From Drosophila pseudoobscura (lineage: Eukaryota; Arthropoda; Insecta; Diptera; Drosophilidae), in assembly GCF_009870125.1 (NCBI RefSeq), contig NC_046679.1, positions 434,001 through 498,000 on the forward strand: 64,000 nt of DNA, read 5' to 3'. A program made the translations under genes and the position numbers. Positions 25,001 through 34,800 of this stretch are shown here, piece by piece. Numbering within the stretch: the stretch's first letter is position 1; every line of letters begins with the position of its first letter. Below the pieces are notes generated by a model. The model ran no database searches. It was not told the DNA's origin and saw nothing but the letters and a program-made list of their open reading frames with translations.

Positions 25001-27229
25001 GTTTAAGGTTGTATCTTGAATTATTCTTTCAGCAGCAATTTCTTACTTCGATCGGAGGTACTTGATCCCTCTGGACTCTTTCGGCCTCTTTCTCCTTTTC
25101 TACCAACCGGTTCGGTAGGTTTAGCCGGGGGCTACGCCTGTCACTCCTCGATGGTCGGCCAAAGATTTATGGTGAGAACGGTAAACAGGAGACCGAAGAA
25201 AGCAGAGAAAGTGCAGAGCAGAGCAGACGAGTGCGAGACAAAGGAACTGCCCTGACATAAATCATATCTCGGCGGCAGGCGGCGAATGTCCTGCGGCACT
25301 CGCGACTGCCACTTCAAGCCAGAACCGGTTCGGTGCCGTTCGCTGTGGTTCAGGATCCTAACACAGACAGACTTCCGACAGAGAATTGGGAAAGGGAACT
25401 CCGACTGCATTCATTTTCCATTTCCCATTTCCATGCCACATCTCATGGAACGCCCATTGTCCTGGCGATTGCCTGTCGGCCGTTTCAAATTTGTCAACTA
25501 GCAGGGAACAAATGTCAGCGAGATAAGCGTGGAGGAACTTTTATCAGAATGATATTCGGATTCAGTTCAGGATAAATCACTCGCACGTCTCTGACCGGAA
25601 TATTTCACAGCAAAATTGGCTCGTTCCCTCCTCCAACCCCATCCCTTATGAAAACATACGCAAAAAATGCAATAAAAATCATCGGCCAATCGGCCCAGAG
25701 CCATGAACAAAAGTTTCCATCCGTTAGCCAAGATTGATAGTGGCCTAGTGGTCATGGTCCATTTGTATGCCGGACAAGCTCTACCCTCACTCCCATCCTC
25801 CTCCGTCTTCCCACAGTTCTGGTCAATCAAACGAATTGCGCTTAATATTTGCGCCGCTTATCAAAAAATTTGCGGCCCATTGTCGGATTGATGCAATTTT
25901 AAACCCGATTCGGGTCAGGACATCTGTTCAAATATTAGCTTATAAAATTGTTTAAAATGCGACCCAGCAGAGCATCCACTATGGACACGCTCGCCTGCTA
26001 GCCATCCCGAATAGGACATACAGGGAACCATCATCACCGCCTTTTGACAGTTGCCACAATTTATCATAATTCAATGCATGCCATGTCCTGTCAATCACGG
26101 AAATCGACAGCGGCATCGAAAGGGTGAAGTCGAACACACATTAGCCCCGGGCGCAGCCCCTCGACCCAGGATAGAGCTGGAGAGAAAGGGAATTGGGGTG
26201 GACTGAGGCCAGGGACGACATTTTTACAAGTGACTTATGAATTATTCCTTGTACTTGCCCCTGTCCATGTCCATCTCCATCTCAGGCTCCGTCTCGCTCG
26301 ACTCACTTGGCTCTTTATGGTTGGCTTTTTGTGTTTTCAAATCAGATTAAGCCAGATGGGAGATGGGGATGGAGGAGTACATGAAAGGGTCAATATTGTG
26401 GAAGGAGAGGAAGACCGAGACGTTTATCAAACGGAATATGCGATGCTAGCAGACCATTAGACATTGGCCAGCCCCTGATGGACAGGCGGGACGTGATCCC
26501 AGACACGGCTCATCACGTGCATTGTCAGGGGACATAAAAGGGTTAATCGTATAACATTTTCATAGAAAGCTTTATTCGTAGAAAGCAGCTATTTAGCTGG
26601 TGGCAATGTGATCCACAAGTATCTGTGGATGGAATTTTATTTCAATACTGCTTTGCAACTGTCAAAGCTGGCTGATGGGAAAATAGGTACGATTCGACTT
26701 GCCTTCCGCCTTCGATTTGAATGTTCCCATTCCCATGATCATGGGATCTGGCCCTGTTAGGCTATATCTGGGCTGAACAGCGGCCGATCTTTTTGCTATG
26801 TATGCCTACGATATGGGGACAGGTCAACCGCTGATTTATACCCAATATAACCATTATTAAAAAAGAAACTCGAAATCTTGTGTATTGTTTATTTTATTAT
26901 AGCTTGCTGGTCTAATTGACAGAAAAATATAGAGATATTTATTTAATGTATCGTATGAGTTTTGCATGATGGCTTATATAAAATGATCCCTCCCTGCGCG
27001 TGTCACTTATATCTAGGCGAATCTCGGCGCTTGCATAATGCTGAACTCCCTACCAGAGCTTTGGACCCTTCCCAATAGCGATAGGCCATAGCGTAAATGA
27101 CCACTCATAGAACTGATAATACTCTCCGCTCTCGCACTAGATAGCTTGGGGAGTGGATTGATAAGAACAGAACTCTAAGGTTTTTGCTGTGCCCCGTGGA
27201 TCCGAGGTGAGCCAGAAGGAAACGGGTAA
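22016..27229. other. Intergenic, hdc to Fer1HCH
   Basis: About 5.2 kb between the end of the hdc transcript region and the Fer1HCH 3' end. The open frames here are short, lack splice-consistent partners and read as chance translation. No RNA gene or mobile element was recognised. Confidence 0.6.
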
Positions 27230-27235
27230 TTTATT
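27230..27235 (-). terminator. Fer1HCH: Fer1HCH poly(A) signal
   Basis: AATAAA on the minus strand, about 220 nt past the Fer1HCH stop codon. Confidence 0.6.
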
Positions 27236-27456
27236 GGGAGAATTTAGTGCCAATCAAAGAGAATGAAAGCTGAAGCTTTAATTTGTGATTTAATGGCGGA
27301 CACTCTGGGAAGGGTCTCAGCTCGGGTGATAACGAAATAGATAACAGAACACTAGATGGAGTCGATTTGCTGGCTGATAAGTTTGAAGAGTGACCGGACA
27401 CCTCCTCCACGGTGGCGGTGGTGTGGGTGGTCCAGAACGGGAACGTGAGAACCATT

Positions 27457-28936
27457 TTACAAGCTCTTGTCGAACAGGAACTCTCCGAGTTCGCCGTGGG
27501 TGGACATCATCTTCTTGAGGGTAACCAGCTTGCCGGCAAGCTCGCGCTGTCCGTGGAGCTGTTCCTCCAGGTACACGCCGGTGAGGTAGTCCACCAGGTG
27601 GTAATGGTTGTAGGGCTTGCCCTCGCAGGTCTGGATCAACTTGCGGATGGAGCGGGTGACCTTGGTCTCCAGCTCGAGAGCATCCTCAAGGGCGGCGGCA
27701 CCATCCTTCCACTCCTGTTTGGCTACGGTCTGGATAAGGGGTGTGATACATAAGTTTTGGAAACACCCCGCAGATACCCTATTATCTGATACTAACCGGC
27801 ACGGTGATGAGGTTGCTGACGCTGTCGGTGAGCTGGCCACGCATGGAGAGGTACTCAACCAGCTTGGAGCCATGCTCGCGCTCCTCCTTGGCGGCCTTGA
27901 AGAAGTTCTCAGCGAAGCCTTGGCGGTTGACGGTGTCGCGGGCGAAGTATGCGGCCATGGCCAGGTACTGGTATGAAGCGTTGATCTCCTCCTGGATCTG
28001 GTGGCGCATGCCGTTGAGGCAGCCGTCCTTCAAGTCCATCCAGCCCTTGGGGATCTCGGGAACCTCCAGCGAGCCTGTCAAAGAAAACAATTCGGTCAGG
28101 TATCGTCATCGGCTAACAATTCTTATGCTTAATTCACTAAAGACCTTTGCACTCGCCACTCCACTCATCGTTCTTCACTATTCGATCTTGACCATGGTCA
28201 TTATTCTGCTTTAGCTTCTTCCCTTCGTTCCTTCGCACTGGCGCGAAACTCTTGCTATCTTTCTTGCTTAAGGCTAAGGGGGAGGTGGATTGGTATTGGT
28301 ATTGCATAAACCTTTCTAGAACAAGGAGAACGTGTGCAAACTGCAGTGGGCAGTTCTCGTGCTCTCAGAGGTAATACCCTCTCTTTGGCGTTGCTGTAGG
28401 TTGGTAACGTGCGCAACACTCGCCGCCATAGCAACGGAATTTGTTTTGATGTGGAGCCGTGTGCAAAAGTTTGCTATCTCCCTCGCACAGCTCTAAGCTG
28501 GCGACAGCGGCCGTGTGCAAAATACAGCTGGGCTTGACCCGTTACTCGGTGAAATGAAAGCAAAACTCGCGTAATATGGAAATTGATTTTAAAATAATGA
28601 TCAAATCCACAAACTGGTTTCCATTTCTCCAAAAACGAAACGGAAGCATTTGGCTGAATTAATTTTCATAACAAATAACAAACTTGTGAAATTACCTCTT
28701 TTGCTGGGCTTAAGAGCAAGCACAAAGAGCACAACTAAAGAGCGACTCTCTTAGCGCGCATGCTCTCCCGCTCTCTTGGCGAGGCCTTTTGGTGTTATTG
28801 CGTCGAATTTTATTGTTTTTCCACCGTTTCCCCTTGCTTTTGTTTAAACAAACATAAAATACTCACATTTAAAGTCTCCGTACGCCTGTTGGGCCACCAC
28901 GGCCAGCACCAGAAGGCTTGCAATTAATTTCACCAT
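27457..28936 (-). CDS. Fer1HCH: Ferritin 1 heavy chain homologue (secreted)
   Basis: Iron-storage subunit with ferroxidase activity. Insect ferritin is secretory, made of heavy and light chains, and stores and exports iron through the ER/Golgi and haemolymph. There are three coding exons, read 28936-28867, 28074-27797 and 27729-27457, with GTGAGT and GTTAGT donors and CAG acceptors; they join in phase to 206 residues, the usual length. Residues 1-20 form a signal peptide (MVKLIASLLVLAVVAQQAYG). Ferroxidase ligands are visible: Glu53 and Tyr60 in QEEINASYQYLAM, and Glu87, Glu88 and His91 in KEEREHGSKLV. A further Glu lies in the DALELETKV helix and a Gln in YLEEQLHGQREL. The end is GEFLFDKSL, as in fly heavy chains. 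It is divergent from the light-chain gene, whose ATG is 1.68 kb away. Control elements in the 5' leader and intron are listed separately. Confidence 0.97.
28332..28519 (-). promoter_or_regulatory. Fer1HCH: Cluster of four metal-response-element cores in Fer1HCH intron
   Basis: On the plus strand the reverse core GNGYGCA occurs at 28332-28338 (GTGTGCA), 28409-28415 (GTGCGCA), 28459-28465 and 28513-28519 (both GTGTGCA). The last two have strong flanks (AGCCGTGTGCAAAAG and GGCCGTGTGCAAAA), close to the full MTF-1 site GGGCCGNGYGCANAG. All are inside the 792-nt first coding intron (28075-28866). MTF-1 is the metal-sensing transcription factor of flies; binding here is inferred from sequence. Confidence 0.55.
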
Positions 28937-28967
28937 CTTTGTTCTTCGGTTTTGGGTTCAGGAAAGT

Positions 28968-29207
28968 CTTTACACGAAATCACAGAACAAATTGTCACGT
29001 TGAGTAAACGTTGTATGTGGTAGATGCACGAGAATGAGAATGAAGCGTCTCAATGAGGTTGCCAATGTTAAATAGGCGCACCCGCACTAGACTTTATCGG
29101 AATCTGAAACTGATTATTTGGGTCCGGCTGCTGTCCGTCAAAGTGCCTTTACACACACTGGCATAGAAGGCGACGCCTGCTCGGTTTTTGACTAAATGGG
29201 GCTTTAC
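28968..29207 (-). promoter_or_regulatory. Fer1HCH: Candidate alternative 5' UTR intron that removes the IRE
   Basis: On the minus strand a donor GTAAAGC (29207 downward) and an acceptor ending TGTAAAG (down to 28968) would define a 240-nt intron. It contains the whole IRE and leaves a short leader before the ATG at 28936. Alternative splicing that includes or skips the IRE is known for D. melanogaster Fer1HCH; these particular sites are inferred and moderate in quality. Confidence 0.35.
29145..29171 (-). promoter_or_regulatory. Fer1HCH: Iron-responsive element (IRE) in Fer1HCH 5' leader
   Basis: Read on the minus strand: lower stem GCCTT, unpaired C, upper stem TATGC, hexaloop CAGTGT, then GTGTA and AAGGC. 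The lower stem pairs GCCTT with AAGGC perfectly. The upper stem pairs TATGC with GTGTA (two G-U pairs), and the single C bulge is five bases before CAGTGN, exactly the canonical IRE. It lies about 210 nt upstream of the ATG. IRP1-type proteins bind such elements when iron is low and block translation; D. melanogaster Fer1HCH has the same element. Confidence 0.93.
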
Positions 29208-30198
29208 TTTCCAGTACCTTCTTGACTTGACAGAATAATCTGCTCGGCGACGATTTTTCTGCGGTAATGCTTATGCTTTGCTCGTTATTGGAAACGTGAA
29301 TGCGAACTGTGAATGCCTGTGGCGTACAAAACACTTTTAAGCGCTCCGACCGACGCTCTTTCTCACTCGCCTTTTGCGTGTGTGTTTGTGTGTGTGTGTA
29401 TGTGTGTGGGAGAGTGTGCACTCTTATCTATTCAACATGTCGTCGCTGCTTTGTTGCGGCGGCTATTTGTAATACACTGATAATTGAAAATTCTAGATAA
29501 TTCGGGCACTTAATTTAATACACACGTCCTCAATGTGAAAATTTCTTCTCTGGTCCGACAAATGCAATATGGCGTCAAATGGCCGCTCTTGATTCAGCGT
29601 CAGCTGTTCTTTGTTTTTGTTTTGGTTGTGTGCGAGAAGAACACGTCATGGGTTGCCAGGCGCATGGATTTCTGGAGTATCGATACTGACTGACAATATA
29701 ATTCCTACGACTTGTCGCCGGATCAATCAATACTTCGATCATTATCAGCTAGGGCAACGCGGCAGCAAGTGACAGCTGCCACTCCAAGAATTTGCCAGAG
29801 ATAATTATAAACATACTATATGTTACATAAATTCTTGGTCCCTCCATATTATGTGGAGATCTTTCTGATATTTTCAAAATTGGCTTAAGTCCGTCCCTAC
29901 TAGTTGATAAAGATCTACGCCACTTGAAACCACCAAGTTTGCACACGCTGACAACCCTGACTAACGCTCCAGTGCGAGAGAACACATGAGTCACATGGAA
30001 AAAACAACAGCAACCACAGCGGAGCGGCCATATTGGCTGAACCATACATATTTGACTGACAACGAAAATCCGAACGTGAAGAGAGGCGACTTGGACAACG
30101 ACGAGTGCAAAACAACAAATACCCATAGAGACTCACGCACACTGGCGCACGCTCTCAGCAGCAGTATCGACCGCATAGAAACGAGGCAAACGCGACGC

Positions 30199-30204
30199 TA
30201 TAAA
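30199..30204 (+). promoter_or_regulatory. Fer2LCH: TATA box of Fer2LCH
   Basis: TATAAA, with transcription expected to begin near 30230. A 5' UTR exon would then run to 30296, where a GTGAGT donor (30297) matches the acceptor TTCTGCTTTTAG ending at 30600, 13 nt before the ATG. Confidence 0.55.
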
Positions 30205-30613
30205 CAGCAGTTCCCGATTTGAGTTCCACCAAGCAGCACATAAAGAACCCACAAAGCAGCTGAAAATTGAATTTGAATTCATTGCGACAATCTAAAGTGA
30301 GTTTAGTCAATTACTTTAGTTAGTGTGAGTTCCGTGGGTCTGTCGAGGAGATCCTCAACTTAATCTTGCTCTAAAATCGAAATTCGAAGCGAAACAGTTA
30401 TTGCTGGTGACAGTGGTGGTGGTTTTGTTGTAAAAGAGCGAGAGAGAGGTGCATGGAAAATTCAAGAAATTTTACGACGCAAAAACGGAATTTCGAACGA
30501 GACAAAACAAAGTCGCCTGAGACTTTTCTATCCGATTCAGATTTTTATCTGTGATATTGTGAAACTGATTCCTATAACCCCACCAATTTTCTGCTTTTAG
30601 TAATTTAACAAAG

Positions 30614-31520
30614 ATGAAACTGCTCGTTGCATTCGCTTTGATTGCCAGCCTCGGCGCTCTGGCCCAGGCAGAGGAAGAGTATTGCCACAACAGCGTGGTT
30701 ACCGCCTGCTCTTCGTCGACCTTCTCTGGTGAGTAACAAAAGAGCGCGTGAAAAAGAGAGTGCATGTGAAGAGAACCTAACTGATGTGATTGTGTGTTGT
30801 TTCTCTTGCCTTTGAATTTTATGCAAATAAACAAGCGCTCACGGGCTTTTTCACAGGCGAAAGTAAGCTTAACCTTACACCCCCTGTCTCTCCTGACACT
30901 TCCTCAATGAGACAAATCTTTATATAACTTTTTATTTCCTTCCCCCCTCTTCCGACGCAGGCAACTCGATTTGTAATGCCCGCTTCGCCGGCATCGAGCA
31001 CGTCGAGCCCGAGGTCCAGGCCTACATCAACTCCCAGTTGACCAAGTCCTACGAGTACCTGCTCCTGGCCACCCACTTCAACTCGTACCAAAAGAACCGT
31101 CCCGGATTCCAAAAGCTGTACCAGGGACTCTCGGACCGTTCCTTTGACGACAGCATTGCCCTGATCAAGCAGATCACCAAGCGCGGTGGTATCGTGGACT
31201 TCAACACCCGTCACGAGTCGGCCGCCTCCGTCAGCACCCAGCGTCCCACTCTGGAGGTTGACGAGCTGCACTCCCTGGCCCTGGCCCTCGACAACGAGAA
31301 GCAGCTGGCCACCGGCGCCACCCACATCCACACCCGTGCCATCCACGCCACCGAGCGCGACCCCGAGATGGCTCACTACATGGAGGAGGAGTACCTGGGC
31401 AAGCAGGCCGATTCCGTGCGCAAGCTTTCCGGCTACGCCAATGATCTCGCCAAGCTGATGAAGGTGCCGGACCCATCCCTGTCCATCTACCTGTTCGACG
31501 AGTATCTGCAGAAGCAGTAA
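30614..31520 (+). CDS. Fer2LCH: Ferritin 2 light chain homologue (secreted)
   Basis: Light-chain-homologue subunit of secreted insect ferritin; it co-assembles with Fer1HCH and supports iron nucleation instead of oxidation. Coding exons 30614-30728 and 30961-31520 join in phase 1 (GTGAGT donor, CCGACGCAG acceptor) to 224 residues, close to the D. melanogaster length. Residues 1-19 are a signal peptide (MKLLVAFALIASLGALAQA). Family blocks are obvious: SICNARFAGIEHVEPE, YLLLATHFNSYQKNRPGF, GGIVDFNTRHES and PDPSLSIYLFDEYLQKQ. Cysteines near the N-terminus (EEYCHNS, VTACSSS, SICNARF) are the secreted-type cysteines thought to link subunits. A non-coding first exon precedes it. The start is chosen by the signal peptide and the acceptor just upstream. 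Confidence 0.97.
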
Positions 31521-31835
31521 GAGGCGTTCCCGCTCCACACAATCTACACTCATCTTCCCTACTAAATTCCGCACTGCGATGCCTTTCGATCACCTTTAAA
31601 TTGATTTGTTTCCCCCGTTCAATCCGCAATAAATCGCAGTGCACAGCAGCAGCAGAAACAACAGCATTATCAGAAGTAGCCATTCTAATTATTTACACTG
31701 GCCTCGTCCGGGGCCCGTGGTTCGCCTTGGTTTTCCTCCATTCAAACTCACACCATGATTGTGATAATGTTATCATAAATAAGTTAGCGAAGTTCGCCCA
31801 AATGTATCTTTAACATATATATTACCGAGTGAACA

Positions 31836-31841
31836 AATAAA
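31836..31841 (+). terminator. Fer2LCH: Fer2LCH poly(A) signal (distal)
   Basis: AATAAA about 315 nt after the stop. An earlier AATAAA at about 31628, 110 nt after the stop, may give a shorter 3' UTR. Confidence 0.55.
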
Positions 31842-31861
31842 CACAACACAAAATACAATAT

Positions 31862-34800
31862 CAACTTGGAAAACAGATTATTCGGTCGCTAAGTCAGCAT
31901 TCTGCGTACTGATAAAATTTGGTCTGGTTGCGACTATTGTGGGGCGTCTCGGATCTCGGATCTTCGCTCTGACAGCTGCCTCTTGGGGGTTTGTTTTCCC
32001 CCGATTGCTGATAGCAACACAGCTGGGGTTGTACTTTGGATACCTCTTTGTGTGTACCCCGAACAATGGAGGAACTACTTTGTATGTTCTTTGTACTCGT
32101 AAAGATCGCCGAACAATGCATATAATAATTCAATGGACCATATAATTGAGAAACACTATGGAGTGGGCAAAGATCGGTAGAATTTGTTCTACTGTACAGA
32201 TGTCTTAGAATGAACCGCATGAACCATCAGGAGAGTAGTATTTGTAAGGAACGGCTGTCCTCAAAAAGACAATGATCATTGGGTTCTGGAATATGGAATC
32301 TGACAACTTTAATCGATAACAGCCAGTGGAAAATCATAGAGACCAGAAAGTAATCTCTCGAAGAATCACAGAAGCTTAAAGGAGCTTGACTATCTTATCA
32401 GTGACAGATAGGTGGGGGCCACGTTTCTTTTCATTGTTTGCGGGATTCCACGTCATGTTTGGAGGAAAATTCTCTCCCTCTCTCTCTTTCCAGCTTATCA
32501 TTTTCTACTGCACACGGCTGGGCCTGGTCGGGTGGACTCCAGTGCAGGGGCAGGGCCGCCATATTGCCGGACTGCTGACTAAGCCGGAAAGGGACCAGCC
32601 TCTGGTGACGACCTCGCTGATGACGATGATTATGATAGAGTGTCACCATGTTACGTAAGGCTGGTGCCAGAGTTCTCCGGGTTCTCCGTGCCTGAATCTG
32701 CATCGCAGTTTCCTTATCTCCTGCCTCCTATGTTGTTGTGAAAATACTCGTACTTTCGGGGACATACATACATATGTACATATAGGAGCTCATTCCATTT
32801 GCCGTATGGAGTCGAGCCACGCATCAGGGCAATTTATCAATTAGCGACGCCCATTCAATGAGGACTTTGTCTGCCATATCACATCCCGATATGGTCCACT
32901 AGCACGTGAAATGAACGTCAATTTGCCATTTAATGCCGTCTATTGCCGCAATAACTACTCGAGGAGGTGGTCCGGGGAGGTCAGGAGTCATCAAATCGCA
33001 GCCCGAATCCGTGTAATAACTGCGTGCTCTGATGTAATTAGAATATGACAGCCATAAGAGGAACTAAAACTCCATTTGGGATCATAACAGTTAGGACCGA
33101 ATGAGATTGAGCTGGATGGTGGGTTCTGGTGGTGGTCCAGGGCGGGGCATTGTCTCCGAGTGCGTGCAATGGTCATTAAATAATAATCCACTTAATATTA
33201 ATTGCCCTGATTTGCGGATAGATGCTGGCGGACCGTCGACTCGTAAGGAGGGTTCCATAATTGCGGTCATTTGTGGTGCATTTGGCCAGGATTTTACTTT
33301 CTCTAAATGTAATTGTTTATGCCATAAGCCATCACAAATTACGTGGCTCGGAAACCGTTTTCGGAGCAATCGCCACATGGTGCAGGTTGAGTCGAGGCCA
33401 TAAAAAGGTGTCTTTACCCCAAAAAATTCTATTAATTTATGCATTTTAATAACGCGTCGAGCAATTACAAAGGGTTGAGGTTGTCGGAGGTTGAACGGAG
33501 GCTGCAAACTATTTTCAGGGGCCAGATGTTGTCAAAGGATTCGGCTGCCAGACAATATGAGTATGAATATGGATATGAATATGAAGCCCATCTGCGTGCG
33601 GGATGTGTTCGAGTGTGTCCTGGACATGCGGGACACACATAATATGTATGCAAAATAGCAATTTAATTTCGTTTTATTGCAATGCCATTTGCAGCCACTG
33701 AAAGGCAGCTGCGCCGACTGCTTCCGGCTCCCCATAAATAATCCTTGCCGTCTCCTTCCTCTGCCGCACTCGCTTGTAGTCTTCTCGCACCTCTCCCCCG
33801 GCACACTCCTTTAGCATGTGAAATTTTAATGAAAAGTCTTCTCCAGCCATTGTTTGGGCCACGTTTCCAGTGGGAACTCAGACAGGCCAAGCATAAAGCC
33901 ATATTATCCGCCATTTTTCATTAACAAATATTTGGAAATAATGAAAATATTTAAAATTATTGCAAGAGAATCTTCATCGATGAACACGTTTCAGCCAAAG
34001 TTCAGAAAACGAAGAGTTGCGAACGTATGCTACATGTTAGGTTGATGTTTAAATGCAGGAAATTGTGGAAATAGTACTACATATATCCATAAAGGACAAT
34101 GGAGTCGGTAATTCTCTATTTGAGCTTCATTATATATTTTACTCGAGAACCCATCTCATCCCTGTCACCATCCCTCCCTTGAGGTTCCCATCCAGCCCAA
34201 TATACCCGATACGAACAACAGCAGATTGTGCCTAGTAGAGTGATTTGTATAAGGAAGAGTTGACTTGAGGGAAGATTTCAAGTGAAATCGATAGCTCCCC
34301 GAGCAATTTGTGCATGCATAGGAGGCAAATTACCTCTGGGATTGCTCGATTAGCCGGGCAATCAAATCGGTAATAGGTACGGGGTTTGCACATATTTACA
34401 GACAGATGATTGACTAATGGATCTGCTCCATGTGGCGCGATAAGCGACTCGACTCGGCGATAAGCGAGCGAATCTCTCTGGCTCTCTTTCTTTGTTGTTT
34501 TTCCCCGTTTTGATATAATGAAATTTTTGCACAATTTTGCCAAGGCTTGAACAGAGAACAGAACAGGGTAGCGGTGGAGGTGGAGGTAGAGGTAGGGGGG
34601 CATGGGCAACCTGATCCCGATCCACCCCATGGGGTGGTTTGTGGGTTGGTTCTTCAGCTGCTCGGAGGCACTGAATTTGCATGTTTGAATTGAAATTCCT
34701 TTTTCAAGGTCAGTAGGTAAAAACAAGTTGCAAAAAAGTTCGCAAAGGGAAAGCAACCCTCGCAAGGGGTTGCTATTGTAATTGTTGTTGTTTTTCGGCT

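Larger units (their letters stand above)
28937..30613. promoter_or_regulatory. Shared divergent regulatory region of the ferritin pair
   Basis: This 1.68-kb interval between the two ferritin start codons holds both 5' leaders and promoters. It contains a perfect DREF site TATCGATA (29678-29685), two further metal-response cores (GTGTGCA 29414-29420 and TGCACAC 29940-29946), a TATA box for Fer2LCH (30199), and the Fer1HCH IRE. Because the subunits assemble together, joint control from here is expected. Confidence 0.6.

Noticed and set aside
29986-30222. 78-codon plus-strand frame upstream of Fer2LCH
   Set aside because: It runs over the Fer2LCH TATA box and has no domain or signal peptide; likely promoter sequence.
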